A stretch of DNA of 64,000 nucleotides from Lindgomyces ingoldianus. Its lineage: Eukaryota > Ascomycota > Dothideomycetes > Pleosporales > Lindgomycetaceae. The first letter of the stretch is position 1. Each line of letters begins with the position of its first letter. Under the pieces are notes generated by a model. That model saw nothing but the letters and a program-made list of their open reading frames with translations. It made no database searches and was not told the DNA's origin. Location: the NCBI RefSeq assembly GCF_010093535.1, contig NW_022985178.1, forward strand, positions 338,505-402,504, in the 5' to 3' direction. This document shows positions 50,293 to 62,972 of the stretch, piece after piece. The position numbers and the translations under genes were made by a program.

Positions 50293-53200
50293 CTACTTCG
50301 GCCTCCTAAACGGATGGGCTTCCGTATTCAATACCCAGTCATCCAGGCTCACAACTTTCTCCTCTGCAAAAAGAAGATAGAAGTATTTAATCGTTTCAGC
50401 TAGCCAGAAACTCTCCATTTCGTCCAGCAGCTCCGGCGAGGTTTTCGTAACATCGTCGATCGCGGAGTTGCCGTGCACTGTTGAGGTGTATTGGTCGACA
50501 GCTTCGAACATGCGCCACCCGACTTCACGCCAGTGCGGGTCGCCTGTTATCCGGTACATGTACCAGACGGATTCGATGGCTTCAGGGCTAGGGGTCGTCA
50601 GAGAGTGAGGATGGAAGGGGGTAGGGGGCTTTACCGTAGGATGTAGTTTCGGGCTTTGATGACAGCGACACCAGGTGGTAGCCGCTCTTCTTGGATTCTG
50701 TTCTTGACATATTCCTCATGTGTAAGAGGAGGTTTTGGCGAATATATGACTGGGAAAGCGGGTAAAGTTGAGCTGGGCTCAGTGCTTGGCTCAGTGCTTG
50801 GATCTTCTACACGGACTTTTGTCGGAGGTTCATCGTCTTCTCGTTCAATTTCATGCGTGCTGTTACCAGTCGGAAGCTCCCTATGGTCATCTAACTGTCG
50901 CTTCAGCAAGTCAGACACACCGGTAGTTGGCGTAGCTGCCGCTTCGAACGCACCGCTGGCGGTTGGGACAGGTGGAGCAGTCATGGCAGCTAGTTGTTCT
51001 TCATAAAACGCGGACGCTGATGCCATCTGTGCACTGTAGGTCTCCATCTGTTGCTCATACGAAGTAACGCGAGCATCCGCTCCAGGGTCTAGAACCTCCC
51101 AGTACTTTGTCTCGTTCCATTCGCACTGCTTCGTGCTTTCGCAAGGCACTGCGATGAAAGCTTCAGGCATGATACCGGTGGAGGTCATGTTGTAGGACCA
51201 AACGCATCCTTCTGTGAGTTTCGCGGCAATCTTCAGGTCCTCTTCTCGATTAAAGATCCTAGCTCCCATTGCGAACATGCCGCCGGCGAAACAGGTGAGA
51301 TGCGCATTCTCTGCTTGGAACTCTCCTTTCCCGACCTTGGGCGGAATCGAAGGCACGCTGAGAACACCAGAGAAGAGAATGTCATCTCCGTTAGGAAGCA
51401 TAGGACGGAAAATCAGGTTCTCCTTGACGACATCCATGGACTGCTCAAACATCGTACGGTACTTTTCGACCTGACCACCGAGAAGGAGGTACTCCTTGGA
51501 CAAATATTCGTAGGTTGAGTCGGACATGCCTCCTAGCGTATAGTCTTCAGAGCCAAACTCGGAAGAAGATACAAAACCTTGGTCTTCGCATTCCGGCCGA
51601 ACTGGAGTGAGTGAAGCCGAGGGGGCTGATTTATCTACAACACTTGCCGCTGCTTCTCCATTAGAAACCTCTGTGTCGTCGAGCTGTCTTCTGGCTTTGA
51701 ATGCGGATTTGACACTTGCAGCCTTCTCCCCTTCCTTCTTGTAAAGGTCACCAACGGTGGTTTCATCATCCCAATTCTTGATTTTTCCTTTTCCGGGCTC
51801 ATTCTTCCCTGGCACGAATACAATTGGACTCGGTAGATCGAGGGGAATAAGCTTCACAGTTGCGGTACTGGGTTGTTCTGCCGCTTTCCCCCCATCAAGA
51901 AATATTGCAGTCCTGGGCTGCTCTGTCGATTTCTCTTCAGCAACGAACATGATCGGACTTGGCAGATCAAGTGGAAGATGCTTGAGGGTAGTACTGGGTC
52001 CCTCTGTCTCGTTTTCTGTGTCTTTAAGTTCTAGGGGTGACTGCAGCGAGGTATCAAGTTGCTTAGTCCAGTCGATGCTCTTGCATCCGGATGCGTCCAA
52101 GTAAGTCGGCCACATGCCTGGCAGCCTTGTCCTATTCTGGAATTCCTCGAGTTGGTCTGTGATACGTGCTATAGCGTCATAGTACTTTATATCTCCCGTA
52201 ACCTGAGCAAGTCTTGTAAATTCGACGGAGAGAGAACCGATTTCGGCCAAGACTATGCGGTTACTCGCACGGTGAGCCTGCGATGAGAAGGTCCTATTCA
52301 ACTTAATTAGTTGTTTTGTTTGGATTGATTTGGACAGATGACTTACGGCCTCCAGTAGTAGTATGTTTGTGGCATCCTATTAGGCGTATCAAAAGCACTG
52401 ATGAGAATTTCCGCAAGCTCTACTGCCTTGTCTATCAGGCTCTTGTGCTTCATTCCACTAATATCATAAGCGGCCACTAAGCCTCCTAGGTATCTGATAG
52501 TTGTCTCAAACAACGGAATATCTCCTCGAGGTGTAGTAGTAAAGTCAATTCCATTGACAGCCTTCACAGCCTCTTCAAATTCCTTCTCAAATCCCATGAT
52601 CCAGAGTGTGTCCAAGGCATCTACCAAAGTGGCACCCCATGAGGCGAATGGATTCCTGAATTTGCCAGATACGGGTGATAGCTCGTCCTGCAGCCAAGCA
52701 TTCTCTCTGTAGCCATCCCAAGAACGCTTGAATACACTTTTGATTCTGGTCAGCTTCGCTTCCCTGTCTGCCCTTGCCGCCGGAGACTCGTCCTTGAACG
52801 CAAATTGTATCTTGGGAATTGCCTTCGGCGCGCCAGAAGGCAATGGAATGAGCGATTTTGAAGCAATGGGGAAGTGTTCGCTTTGCTTCTTCCAGTGGAT
52901 GGGCTCCACGCTGGAAGGTAACGGAGGCACCTCCAGTCGTCCTTCACCATGCTCAAAGAACCCTTCATTGGGTTTGGGTATCGTATGGTCATTTTCAGGG
53001 CCTCCAATGCCAATTGCCGAAGGCTTTGCGGCCGGGAAGGGCGTCGGCTGCGTGATCGCAGGCGAGAGAGGGGGTCTGTCGACGGGGCGGCTGACCGACG
53101 AAATCGCAGGAGGAGATACGAGGACGTGCGAAGTCTTTGCGGCAGGTATCTCAACGTCGAATTTCTTCGTTTCCTGTGCGACCTGAGGGCGTGGAATCCA

Positions 53201-53362
53201 GGTCATGGGCGACCCCACTGGCTCCTCCTTCCCACCCTTCGGACCATCGTTGTCCTCCACCTGCTCTCGCCATGATGTGCTCGAACTACCAAATTTATAC
53301 AGCGCGAATACAGCGATTACGGCAAAGATCACAAATACTCGATATCTGCGGTAACGTAGCAT
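50293..53362 (-). CDS. GH47 mannosyl-oligosaccharide alpha-1,2-mannosidase, type II membrane protein
   Basis: Exons are 53362-52347, 52293-50635 and 50587-50293 (2970 nt, 989 residues); introns of 53 and 47 nt are GT..AG and in frame. A short basic N-terminus precedes a membrane anchor (about residues 8-24), then a Pro/Ser-rich stem, so the enzyme faces the ER or Golgi lumen. GH47 signatures are clear: [29 protein letters not shown] with the catalytic-acid Glu286, [35 protein letters not shown], and the calcium-binding C-terminal NTEAHPF. The family trims alpha-1,2-mannose from N-glycans. At 989 residues it is much longer than yeast Mns1 (about 550) because of two low-complexity insertions inside the catalytic region, one with a repeated PLDLPSPI(M/V)FV block and one with a [10 protein letters not shown] run. 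Processing versus ER-degradation roles cannot be separated by sequence reading alone. Confidence 0.95.
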
Positions 53363-54132
53363 CTTGAGTGGGTAAAACGGAGGAGTCGCGTGCGCAGCGC
53401 GAGGGGTACGAATCCGCCGAAGCGTGATATGGGAGCGCCAGACGAGGAAGACCTGGACAGAGCTACGTTGTGCCTAACATTTGGGCAGAATAAAGGAAGG
53501 AAAGAGGGCGAAACAGTGTCTCTAGGAGAAGGGATTATTGGGCTAATAGGGAGGATGCGGAGGGCAGTTGGCACACTGCACTCATAGCTTTGACCACACT
53601 TCCGGCTCCTTGGCCTAGATGCATGTGGGTTAGCGTCTTGGTTCACGGATGATATCTAGCGCCCCCGAGGTTGTGTTTCAAGGGCATCCTGAAGCTTGAA
53701 ATCTGTTCCCTTGAACCCCAATCTCTTTAACTTTCTTCCATGGTGCGGAAGTTCACGTTGCTGCATCGTAATCCTCAAGATTGTCACTTCACACTTCTGT
53801 CGGGCGAGATGCCGATCCGGCTCCGCCTCCAGTTGGTGTTCCTCTTTGGGGATTTAGCGCATTTCGCCAACACTTAAGCTTAAAACTGATCCTGGCTAAA
53901 TAGGGGTCATCTGTTCCCTCGGTTCAGTGTCTATTTATTTTTAACAAGGCGGGCACTGTACATCGCCTGTACCAAGAGGTCGAACAGCATTTCCCCGCAT
54001 CTCTGTTAAGAACTCTTAAATTCATGCACCTGTCAGGGCGTCGCATTCACAAGCCGCGAGGCGCTCTCTGTAGTACAGAGAAGTGTGGACCGAACAAGAC
54101 CGTGTGGCATATGATGACCTTCTTGTACCTCA
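53363..54132. other. Promoter region of the GH47 gene and 3' flank of CCT6
   Basis: Both flanking genes are on the minus strand. The 770 bp hold no recognisable gene; a 105-codon minus frame here is without identifiable domains. Confidence 0.5.
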
Positions 54133-56255
54133 TCATTGCCCTTCGCCTGGTTCGGGTTGGCGTCCCTACGCAGCTGGTTAGCCTTCGTTTGACTCTGATG
54201 AATATCAGCCTCACCATTTGCCGTGCTTTTAACATCTCGTCGCACAGGAGCAAATTGGAGGCAATGCCGGTACTCGATGCAATGCAATTGCGAAGCACGC
54301 GGAACGAGTCGTAAACGCCTTCCTGCAGGGGGTCCATCGCTTCTCCGGTGGACAGATTCAGCCCCACAATATTGCCTTCAACATATTCATCCTGAAGCGC
54401 AGCCACTAGATTTTGGTCAGCCATAATAATGGTGATCTCCGTAGTGTTGGTACTCACGTGAGTCCTGTATATCGTGTCCCGAATTTGCGGCGAGCGTCTT
54501 TGGGATGACAAGTAAGGCATCCGCGAACGCTGTTACCCCCCATTTGGCCTTGCCTTTCACGGTCTTCCTAAATTTCTCGCTTGAGAGATGAGCAGCGCAA
54601 GCAACCTGGAAGGCACCACCCCCTGGAACCACGCTCCCGTCTACAATCATGTTGTAGACACTCCTCAAACCGTCGCGCACGGCGTCCTTGATCTGCGTAA
54701 TAGTGTGCGCATTTGGTCCCTTAATAAGCAGAGTAACCGACTTAGGTTCCTTGACATCTTCCTAGACGATATTAAATCTTGCCAAAGACCCGGAGCTGGA
54801 GAACTTACCACGAAGGTGTACTTCTCTTCCCCTAATTGATGCTCATACACTAGACCTGCCCAGCCAAGCACGTCTGGCGTAAGGTCGTCTACGCTGTTCT
54901 GCGCAGTTCCACCGCATACAAGCTGGAGCCTTTCCATGTTCCTTCTCTTGGCTCTCCTCAAGGCAAAAATGCCGTTCTTGACCAGGACATCCAAGCTCAA
55001 AGGATCAATACCTTTCTGATTTATTATTACGAAGCCCTTCTTAGGATCGTTACCGCAGACTTCTTTCTTCAACTCTATAATCTTCCTCAGCTTTTCGTCA
55101 ACAAACCGCCGCTCGCTCTCAACAAGTTTTTCCCTCTGATCTGCACTCGAGTAATAGAACCCTGAATTGATCTCGGACTTCTCGTACTCCAGACTGACGT
55201 TCAAGGTAAGGATGTATGCATTCTCCACCCTTTTTGGCATGTCTGGATGCCTTGCACCGTGGTCAAGAGCAAGCCCACGGATGAGCTGAGTGTCTGCGGC
55301 TGTTCGATGCTGCATAGTCATGATCTCAACCATATGTAGATCAGGCTTCGCTGGAGCTTGGTAGATGGCGAGGACCGCGTCAACAATATCGGGAGTCAAC
55401 TGTTCAGCAAGCGAGCTGTCCAACTTGGTTGATAATGACGTTCGTGCCACGGAGAGCAGCAGTTCTCGGTCGACCTCCTTTTTGAGCTTGAACTCATCTA
55501 GGAACTAATGGGAGGGTCAGAGTGGACACTCCCACAAATGTCAAAAACACTCATACCTTCAGAGCCTCTGTCTTGGCGATCTCGTACCCATCTGTAATTA
55601 CCCGGGGGTGTAGCCCTTCAGATATGTATCGATCAGCCTGCTTCAACAGCTCTCCGACCAGCAATACGACCGACGTGGTTCCATCCCCTGTGATATCATC
55701 CTGCGCAGTTGCGGCTCGTGCGATCATGACCTTTCGAAATAAGTACATGCAGGTAGGACGGATGGTACAGTACATACGGCAGTGGGATTTTGGATTTGCT
55801 GGACAAGAATTAGCTTGCGGAACAGTTGCGCCTGGTGAATTTAACTGACCATCTCTTTCAGCAACACACTTCCATCTTTCGTGAGTTTGATCTGCACCAT
55901 CTTTGTTAAAAGAAGAACAGGCGACCCTTGACATTTAACGTACTGCACCTGCACCATCTACGAGCCTGCACAACGTCAGAAACTTGTGACATAAGGTGTG
56001 TCTTATACAAGCTCACATTTTCAAGGTCCCACGCGGGCCAAGGTTCGAGGCCAAGACCTGAATCAAGTCAACATGGCATGCACTACAGACCGATGATAGA
56101 TCCCTTTACCTGCTGCAGTCCTTCGCCAGCCGAGATGTTGACCCGTAGAGCTTCGCCGCGTCTCTGTGACTTTGTTAGCAGGCGACAACTGCATCATGTT
56201 GCGTGCGACTTACCCTAGACTCAGCTTTCGGGTTGAGAAGCTGTGCAGCAGACAT
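54133..56255 (-). CDS. CCT6: T-complex protein 1 subunit zeta (chaperonin CCT6)
   Basis: Eleven exons, in transcript order: 56255-56214, 56163-56110, 56057-56017, 55965-55944, 55891-55850, 55798-55778, 55730-55557, 55504-54809, 54761-54458, 54405-54215 and 54165-54133. They total 1620 nt (539 residues), the usual CCT size. All ten introns are 47-52 nt, GT..AG and keep frame. Group II chaperonin signatures are [11 protein letters not shown], the ATPase motif [10 protein letters not shown] (Asp90), and [11 protein letters not shown] in the C-terminal equatorial domain; the C-terminus ends [17 protein letters not shown]6 is one of eight subunits of the cytosolic TRiC/CCT ring that folds actin and tubulin. 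Exons 4 and 6 are only 22 and 21 nt. The start at 56255 gives [13 protein letters not shown], as in fungal homologues. Its start lies 332 bp from that of divergent NOP56. Confidence 0.97.
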
Positions 56256-56587
56256 GGCGCGTAAAGTCTAAGGGCAAAGGTATAAAAGGAAGCACCGCAG
56301 CTATGGGGGCGTTGTTGGTAGAGAAGACAAGCTGTGGAGGGTTGCTCTTGCCTCGCGTCCCGCCAGATATTTTCGCGAATGAAAATGCAAGCACGGTTCA
56401 TGATGCCAAGTGCTAGGTGCCAAGACCTATCGGGCCGAGTCTTCTCCCGGCCTCCAAAATTTCCTTCCGCGCATGGAATTTGTGAAGGCTCGACCTTCCT
56501 CAACGATTCCCCTCAATTCGCACCTGCAACGCTGCATCCAAATCTAATTGTCGCTAAACATAGTTGCCGGACTCGGTCGCTCTCACC
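56256..56587. promoter_or_regulatory. Bidirectional promoter region of CCT6 and NOP56
   Basis: Only 332 bp separate the two start codons, which face away from each other, so both promoters and leaders must fit here or overlap. I see no clear TATA box. Shared regulation is plausible but not shown by sequence. Confidence 0.5.
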
Positions 56588-58539
56588 ATGTCTGTCGATT
56601 ACCTCTTGCACGAAAACCCGGTTGGGTATGCAGTACGTCGACTTGAGCTCCGCCTCAAGCTCCCAATGTGCTAATAGCTCCCGAAGATCTTCAAGGTTGT
56701 TCTTCAAGCCGACACCATCGGAAACCGCTTGAAAGAAGTCCAAGCCAGTGTCCAGAACCTCGAAACCTTTGGAAAGATGGTGGAGCTGGTCGGCTTGGCC
56801 CCATTTGAGGGCACTCATGCTGCTTTGCAAGGTACTTCGGCGCTTTGGAACAGCACGTCGCGGCATCGCGCTCACAGTGGAAATAGAAATCAATGATATC
56901 TCCGAGGGGATCTTGTCTGATTTCCTGCGCGCCACCCTGGAAACGAATCTCCCGAAGGCTGGAAAAAAGAAGACGATCACGCTAGGGCTGTCGGAGAAGA
57001 ATCTTGCCGGCAGCATCAAAGCTGTATTCCCCAATCTGGCTTGCGAAACTAGTGAGACAAGTGAAGTCGTAGCAGATCTCCTCCGAGGTAGATACGCATA
57101 GCTTATCTAGATCCAAATGACTGCTAACCTTGACCAGGTCTTCGTCAGCACGCTCAGAAATTGATCAAAAAACTGCAGCCAGGCGACATTGACAGATCCG
57201 TCTTGGGCCTCGGTCATGCTTACTCAAGAGCGAAAGTGAAGTTCTCTGTGCAGAAGAACGACAATCACATCATCCGTATGTTCCTGATCCATCCCATGAT
57301 CTTAGATTTCTAATACAAATGCAGAGGCCATTGCTACCCTTGATCAAATTGACAAAGGTGATTTCACTGCTAACGAATGACAAAGTATCCCTTGTACTGA
57401 CATTAGTAGATCTGAATACATTCTGCATGCGATTGCGAGAAAACTATGGATGGCATTTCCCAGGTATGGTGCATGTAATACGCCGCCTACTACGGGACTA
57501 ACGCCTAACGCAGAACTTGCGAAAATCGTTTCAAGTAATGAGACTTACGCACAACTTGTTCTAACCATTGGAGACAAGTCCCGTCTGACTGAGGATGATC
57601 TTCACGAACTTGCCGCTGCAGTAAGTGACGACGAGGGTGTGGCCCAGGCAATTATCAATGCTGCAAGGACAAGCATGGGCCGAGACCTCTCGGAAGCCGA
57701 CATGGACAACGTAATGGCGTTCGCCAAACGCACGGCATCTCTTGCGGCCTATCGAAGAACTCTCGCCAACTATCTCTCATCCAAGATGGGCACTGTGGCC
57801 CCTAATCTTGCAGCACTCATTGGCGACACTGTTGGAGCTCGACTCATCTCCAAAGCTGGTTCACTGACAAACCTGTCAAAATATCCTGCTTCAACTGTGC
57901 AAATTCTCGGCGCCGAAAAGGCTTTGTTCAGAGCACTCAAGACGAAGGGCAACACTCCAAAATATGGATTGATTTACCATTCATCTTTCATCGGAAAGAC
58001 GGGTGCCAAGTCGAAGGGGAGAATATCCCGCTTCCTAGCCAATAAGTGCTCGATTGCGTCAAGGATCGACAACTTCTCAGATATACCGACGTCCAAATTT
58101 GGTGAAGCTTTGAAACGGCAGGTCGAAGAACGAATTGAATTCTACGCGACTGGCGCAGCACCTGCGAAGAACTCGACAGTAATGGTAAGTTTTGTTCCTC
58201 GTAATACCTCAATAAATACTAAGAGTACTACAGCAAAATGCTATGGATGAAGTTATGGCAGATCTCGAAGTCGACGGTCCGACCAATGGGGCCGCTGAAG
58301 ACGTTGAGATGGTCGGCGGCATCACTGCGAAAGCTACTGAGCAAACTGTGCGCCAGAAGAAGTCCAAGAAGGAGAAGAAGACCGAACCTGGACCGGACGC
58401 GGAAGAAGTAGTCGTCGAGAAAAAGTCTAAGAAGAAGAAGAGCGACGTGGACAGCGCTATCTCGGAGAAGAAGAGGAAGCATACCGACGAAGTGGACGGG
58501 GAGAGTAAGAAGAAAAAGAAGAAGAGTAAGAGCGCTTGA
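56588..58539 (+). CDS. NOP56: Nucleolar protein NOP56 (box C/D snoRNP core protein)
   Basis: Eight exons: 56588-56632, 56687-56831, 56887-57087, 57138-57275, 57325-57357, 57410-57463, 57514-58184 and 58234-58539 (1593 nt, 530 residues). Introns of 49-55 nt are all GT..AG and in frame. The N-terminus ([19 protein letters not shown]) and [17 protein letters not shown] are typical of NOP56 rather than NOP58. The coiled coil and Nop domain follow (about 160-410; [16 protein letters not shown], [35 protein letters not shown]). The last ~70 residues are a lysine/glutamate-rich tail typical of NOP56/58. With fibrillarin, NOP58 and the 15.5K/Snu13 protein it forms box C/D snoRNPs that guide 2'-O-methylation of rRNA in the nucleolus. 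The introns are too short to house snoRNAs. Confidence 0.97.
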
Positions 58540-60378
58540 AGGATCCACGTTGACCACTAAATTTATGTCGTCCTTCGAGTAGATTCTTGCTGCGGTTTTC
58601 TATCATATTTGGCGTTATAGGGACTTGGTCAAATCAGGCGTTCTGCGTCGTAGTGGGGCGATTTTCTCCCGGCCAATTTCTCTGGGGAGGTGTTTCAGGT
58701 ATATGGATTTGCTAGGTGTTCTCTGACCGTCTGCGAAAAAAAAAAATTAGCATATGCATACCCCTTACTATTTAGTAGTAGTAGGAAAGAAATTCTTCAC
58801 TGGAAATCTTACCCAGAAAAGTACGCGTGGATGTTGAATGAAGTGAACTTGGCGCAAATGTTGAGTCCCCAGACCCCGCGATTGAATTGCCTAAGTTTCG
58901 GCACAACATGTCTCACATGCGCTAGGTTAATTATGCAGAGATCGCTAAACATGTTGTCAGTTGCACTGTTTTGCACTCGAATAGGGAAATGAGCTGCCAA
59001 ATATCGCACCATTCTTTACAAGCGCTAAAATCACGCGCTGACAGTTGGCCTGATATGACAACGGTTGTGTTTGGCCATGCTTCTGACTATTGCACAATGG
59101 CACGACCTCTGAGGTAGGTGGCACCAAAATCTAGATCAAATATATGTCTGATACCCAGCTACGCCTCTAGCCACATCTCACGGCTATCTGATGAACGTAG
59201 TGCAAGGTACTTTTTCGATTCATGCAGGTTGGCCCAGGCTAGTGGTGGATCAATGGCCCGCACTGGCCAATCGTCAGCCACATCTGTCGTGCATGCCGAC
59301 CATCCATGAACGTGGTTCCGGGCGGTAGCCTCCACTCCAACACAACCAGACTGGCTAAAGACACACAGACGCGAATATGATTGGGAATATGCTATTCAAT
59401 AAGCTCTCCACGACAGGGCGGCGTGCGGGCTTGATGAACAGAACGGCAGCGTAGCCGAATCAGGCGCCAGAGCTCCAGTCTGCGGATCGAGCTGTGGCTT
59501 AAAACTTCCTGTTCGAGGTACCGAGCTTTAGATGAGAACTGTTTTTCTCCGATGATCATGAGACGCCCTGGCTCAGGCTGGCAGACTCATCTCATGCCTG
59601 TAGCCGGTAATGATGAGTTTGCTTATAATGAAAGCCTTCACTTTGAGCCCGTTTGTGTTTTCAGTCTGACGGGAGAGTTTCACCCCGGATGTCTGATATG
59701 CCATCACTTCCCCCCTGTTTCCCACGATTCGGCTTCTCGACCGCGGGGGTCTTGGCCCGTTTTTGCATGCTTCTGCTTCTGTTGGTGAAATAAGGTCGGG
59801 CGGCCCTTGGGTGCCCCAGCAGGTGCCTCGCTCTCTGGAGAGTAGTCGTTACGGTCGCTCGCGCTTTGGCCCGCCAATGTGTGCTCCCAAATCGCCCTTT
59901 ATACATGAACCCACCCCCCCCGAATTCAGACAACGCCCGCCACGTCAACTCCCTTTCTTTCTCCTTTCTCTCTTTCTCTTCAGTACAAAGTCCTTCTGCC
60001 TCTACCACTCTTTCATCACTGGAGCTTCACTGGATGCTCCGATCATCGAACGTTGGGTGGGCGTGAATTCTCGTGTTCCTCCCCCTGCACTTGCAAGTCT
60101 TTTAATACCTCTGCGGCCCGGGTCTCGGCGTGCACCTCGGTTTGACGTTCTCGACAACCTGCGCAGTCGTAACGGCTTTCTCGCGAGCACAATTTGGTGT
60201 TGAGCCTGCAATCCGCAAATTCGACAACGACGCCAAATACTGAATATCTGTTGGGTATTTCTGACTTTGAGTAATCCTGATAGTACTTGATTCAGTCTAA
60301 CACCTTTATTCTCCATTATTTCGGCCTCCCCAGGTGCGTGCACGGATTTGGAGCTGGTGTGGTCGCTTTGCAGCAGCC
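58540..60378. other. Intergenic region between NOP56 and the HPC2-like gene
   Basis: This has an A-run near 58736-58746 after NOP56. The promoter and leader of the next gene lie to the right, with a CT-rich tract ending in CTCTTCAG near 59950-59982 and a CCCCAG acceptor-like site just before 60334, so a leader intron is possible. No other gene recognised. Confidence 0.5.
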
Positions 60379-62203
60379 ATGGATCTGAATGAAGTTCCTT
60401 CATCGCCAGGCAGCCTTTCTTCGCCGCCACACTCGCCCGACAATGCAGGTTCAGGTACAATCCGCGTAGCTGGTGTTGGTGTTCACAGTACTCCAAACGG
60501 CACATCTCAGGCAGCCTCAACATCGACGCCTAAAAATAGTAATTTGACAGCAAGTGGCCAGCCTCGCAAAAAGCCAGGTCCAAAACCAAAACCAAAAGAC
60601 CCAAACGCTCCAGAGAAGAAACCGAGAAAGCCTAGAAGGACTGCTGAACCCAAAGATGTGTCTGCAGAGCCAGCGCCGCGCAAGAGGAGGGGACCGAAGG
60701 CATCACTTGAAGCTCAAGCTCCAACACCGCCGCCGCCTCCTGTGGAAGAGAAGGTAGTACCGCAACAGCTTACACCAACACCGCAAACAAGACCCACTGA
60801 AATGGTTTCGGTGCTGCAACAAGAACCACCTGCACCAATCGTTACTCAGCCGCCTCGGGTGCTCAACAATCCCGAACCTATTCACAACAACCCTTCTCTT
60901 GCACACATTAGTGTTGCCCCTTCAACCCCGAGGCCTGCAAGCTCTGGTCAACGATATGATCCTATCCGCGGGGGCGTGTTTGAGTCGAAGCCGCCGAGTG
61001 CAGCAAGCGCGCCGCCCGTCTCGCCGCCGCTCAACCGCGCTAGCGCTTCTCCGTCTATCACCAGTTTGATTGATCCGCCATCAGCATCCAACTCGACCTA
61101 TCCTCAAGCGGTCAGGCTGCAGCATCAAGCTTCAATCACTTCTGCGCCTGTGTCGCCTGCCGCCTTGTCATCGCGCCCTGGTTCGGTCCTTCCGCAACAC
61201 GACCTCCAACCATCTCGACCCAACCCTACAACTTTCGTTACTACCCCAATGGAGATCGATTCGGACGCCAACTCATTGCCCAAGATGTCAGTCCCAATGA
61301 AGAAAACAGACTCTGCGAGCGCGGGTACGCCCTCCAACGCGCCTACCCCACCCGTTAAACCCGCTCGCCAGAAGGAAGCCCCACCACCTCTCCCGACTGG
61401 TAGCGGTCTGTTATCAGGAACTCCGTTCGGCCCGATGACCACCTCGAACGGCTCCACAGATTCCCCAGGCGTCAACATCTGGCTTTCCTTCCCGCTGAAA
61501 GGCCAAACGAATGTTACCATCAACTTTGCGCAAGAGGTAGAGAAGAAGTATGGATTTGCTGCACTTCACCCCCGAATTGCCGCTCGTCGGGAGCGCCAGC
61601 GTCAGATTACTGCTGCAGGTGCTGCCCTCGAAAAGGCCACTGGTGGAGGATCCAATGATGACATGTCTCTAGATCTGTCCGAGCCAGAGAGTAATGTTGA
61701 GATGGGTGGCATGGACGATGAAGCATCTGCTGGAAATGGAGGCAAGAGGAAGCGAAAGAGGAAGCAAGAGGATTATGACAAGGAGGATGATTTCATCGAC
61801 GACACGGAATTGGCATGGGAGCAGCAGGCGCTTATGGCTAAAGACGGTTTCTTCGTGTATAGCGGGCCGCTCCTCCCAGAAGGCGAGAAGCCTGCCGTTG
61901 AAAGGTATATTTGATTTATCACATTCTTATAACTTGATGCTAATCATTCACAGGGCCGATGGAACCGTCAAACGCGGACGCGGACGCGGGCGAGGTGGTA
62001 CAGTCCGTGGGGAGGCTTCAGGCAGAGGCCGAGGACGTGGTGGGGGTCCTGGTTCCCGTGGAGGCAGCACGGTTAGAAAACCACGTGTTACCAAAGCTGA
62101 CCGTGCTATGATGGAACAGGAAAAGCACGAGCGTGAAAAGATGGCGGCCACGATCGCGGCAAAGCAACCCATTGCAACATATGCCGGCGCTGCGTCTATG
62201 TAG
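60379..62203 (+). CDS. HPC2/ubinuclein-type subunit of the HIR histone chaperone complex
   Basis: Exons are 60379-61904 and 61954-62203 (1776 nt, 591 residues) with a 49-nt GT..AG intron. The ATG at 60379 is the first in frame. The first ~370 residues are disordered, with AT-hook-like basic stretches (RKKPGPKPKPKDP, RKRRGPKASL) and many Pro/Ser. A short ordered block follows (TNVTINFAQEVEKKYGFAALHPRIAARR, cut here). Residues ~466-500 carry the Hpc2-related (HUN) motif YDKEDDFIDDTEL..FFVYSGPL, which in Hpc2 and ubinuclein contacts the histone H3-H4 dimer within the HIR/HIRA complex for replication-independent nucleosome assembly. The second exon adds an RG-rich tract (about 513-550) and a charged tail. 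The HUN domain is clear; the overall length fits filamentous-fungal HPC2 proteins. Confidence 0.87.
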
Positions 62204-62972
62204 GTGTCGATACCTGTCACCTTTCATGTCATCTCAAATCCCTTATGCACTACTCCTGGTATAGATGTACTGTAAGATACTTCGGCGCTACCTTTCATGG
62301 CAATTCATGGGCGGTTTGTTGTTTCGTGGGTCCATATATTCATGGCGTTTCAAATGGATAGGATCGGATTGAGAGGACGGAAAAATCCATGTATAGGCGT
62401 TGGTGGGCTTGTGGCGATTCTTTAACTCTGGCGCACCTGCCGGATCATGTGGTTGCGATTACACGGGGTTTGACGTGATAGAATATTTACCGTAGCATAG
62501 CTGTGTAGGATGTCTCTATTTCAAAAAGCGCTAAGTTTTTTCTTTAACTGTGTTTATTAACCCGCCAGCACCCTCTATCTATACATTCTTGTCCCAAGTC
62601 TGTTTGCGGGAGCAGAAGTAGTTCATTCACTTTCCAAGCAATCATGAGAACTACTTCATTGCTCGTTCTTTCTATTTGAGGACGCATTACCTCTTTGGTC
62701 AAATCACCCACTCGGACTCTACGAGGAAGCCTCCATGGCTCTTTCTCTCTCACTCCAGTATCACGCATCCTTTCCCTCCACCTACTTCGACGAAGCAAGC
62801 CCGATAAAGGGCCTCGACCTTTCCAAGGCTACTCCGCTATCCCTTACGCTGCTACATCTAATCGGCCTTTACTTTGCCCTCCCGCCTACCATTAACGCCA
62901 TCAATACATCGTTGCATTGCCTATCGTCCACTCCAGCGTCCAAGTACTACTCGCTAGTAGCTATATACCAAC
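62204..62972. other. Intergenic region before the right-edge gene
   Basis: This holds the 3' flank of the HPC2-like gene and the leader of the gene at 62973. A 117-codon plus frame starting at 62735 overlaps the next gene's first exon in another frame and is taken as chance. Confidence 0.45.
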
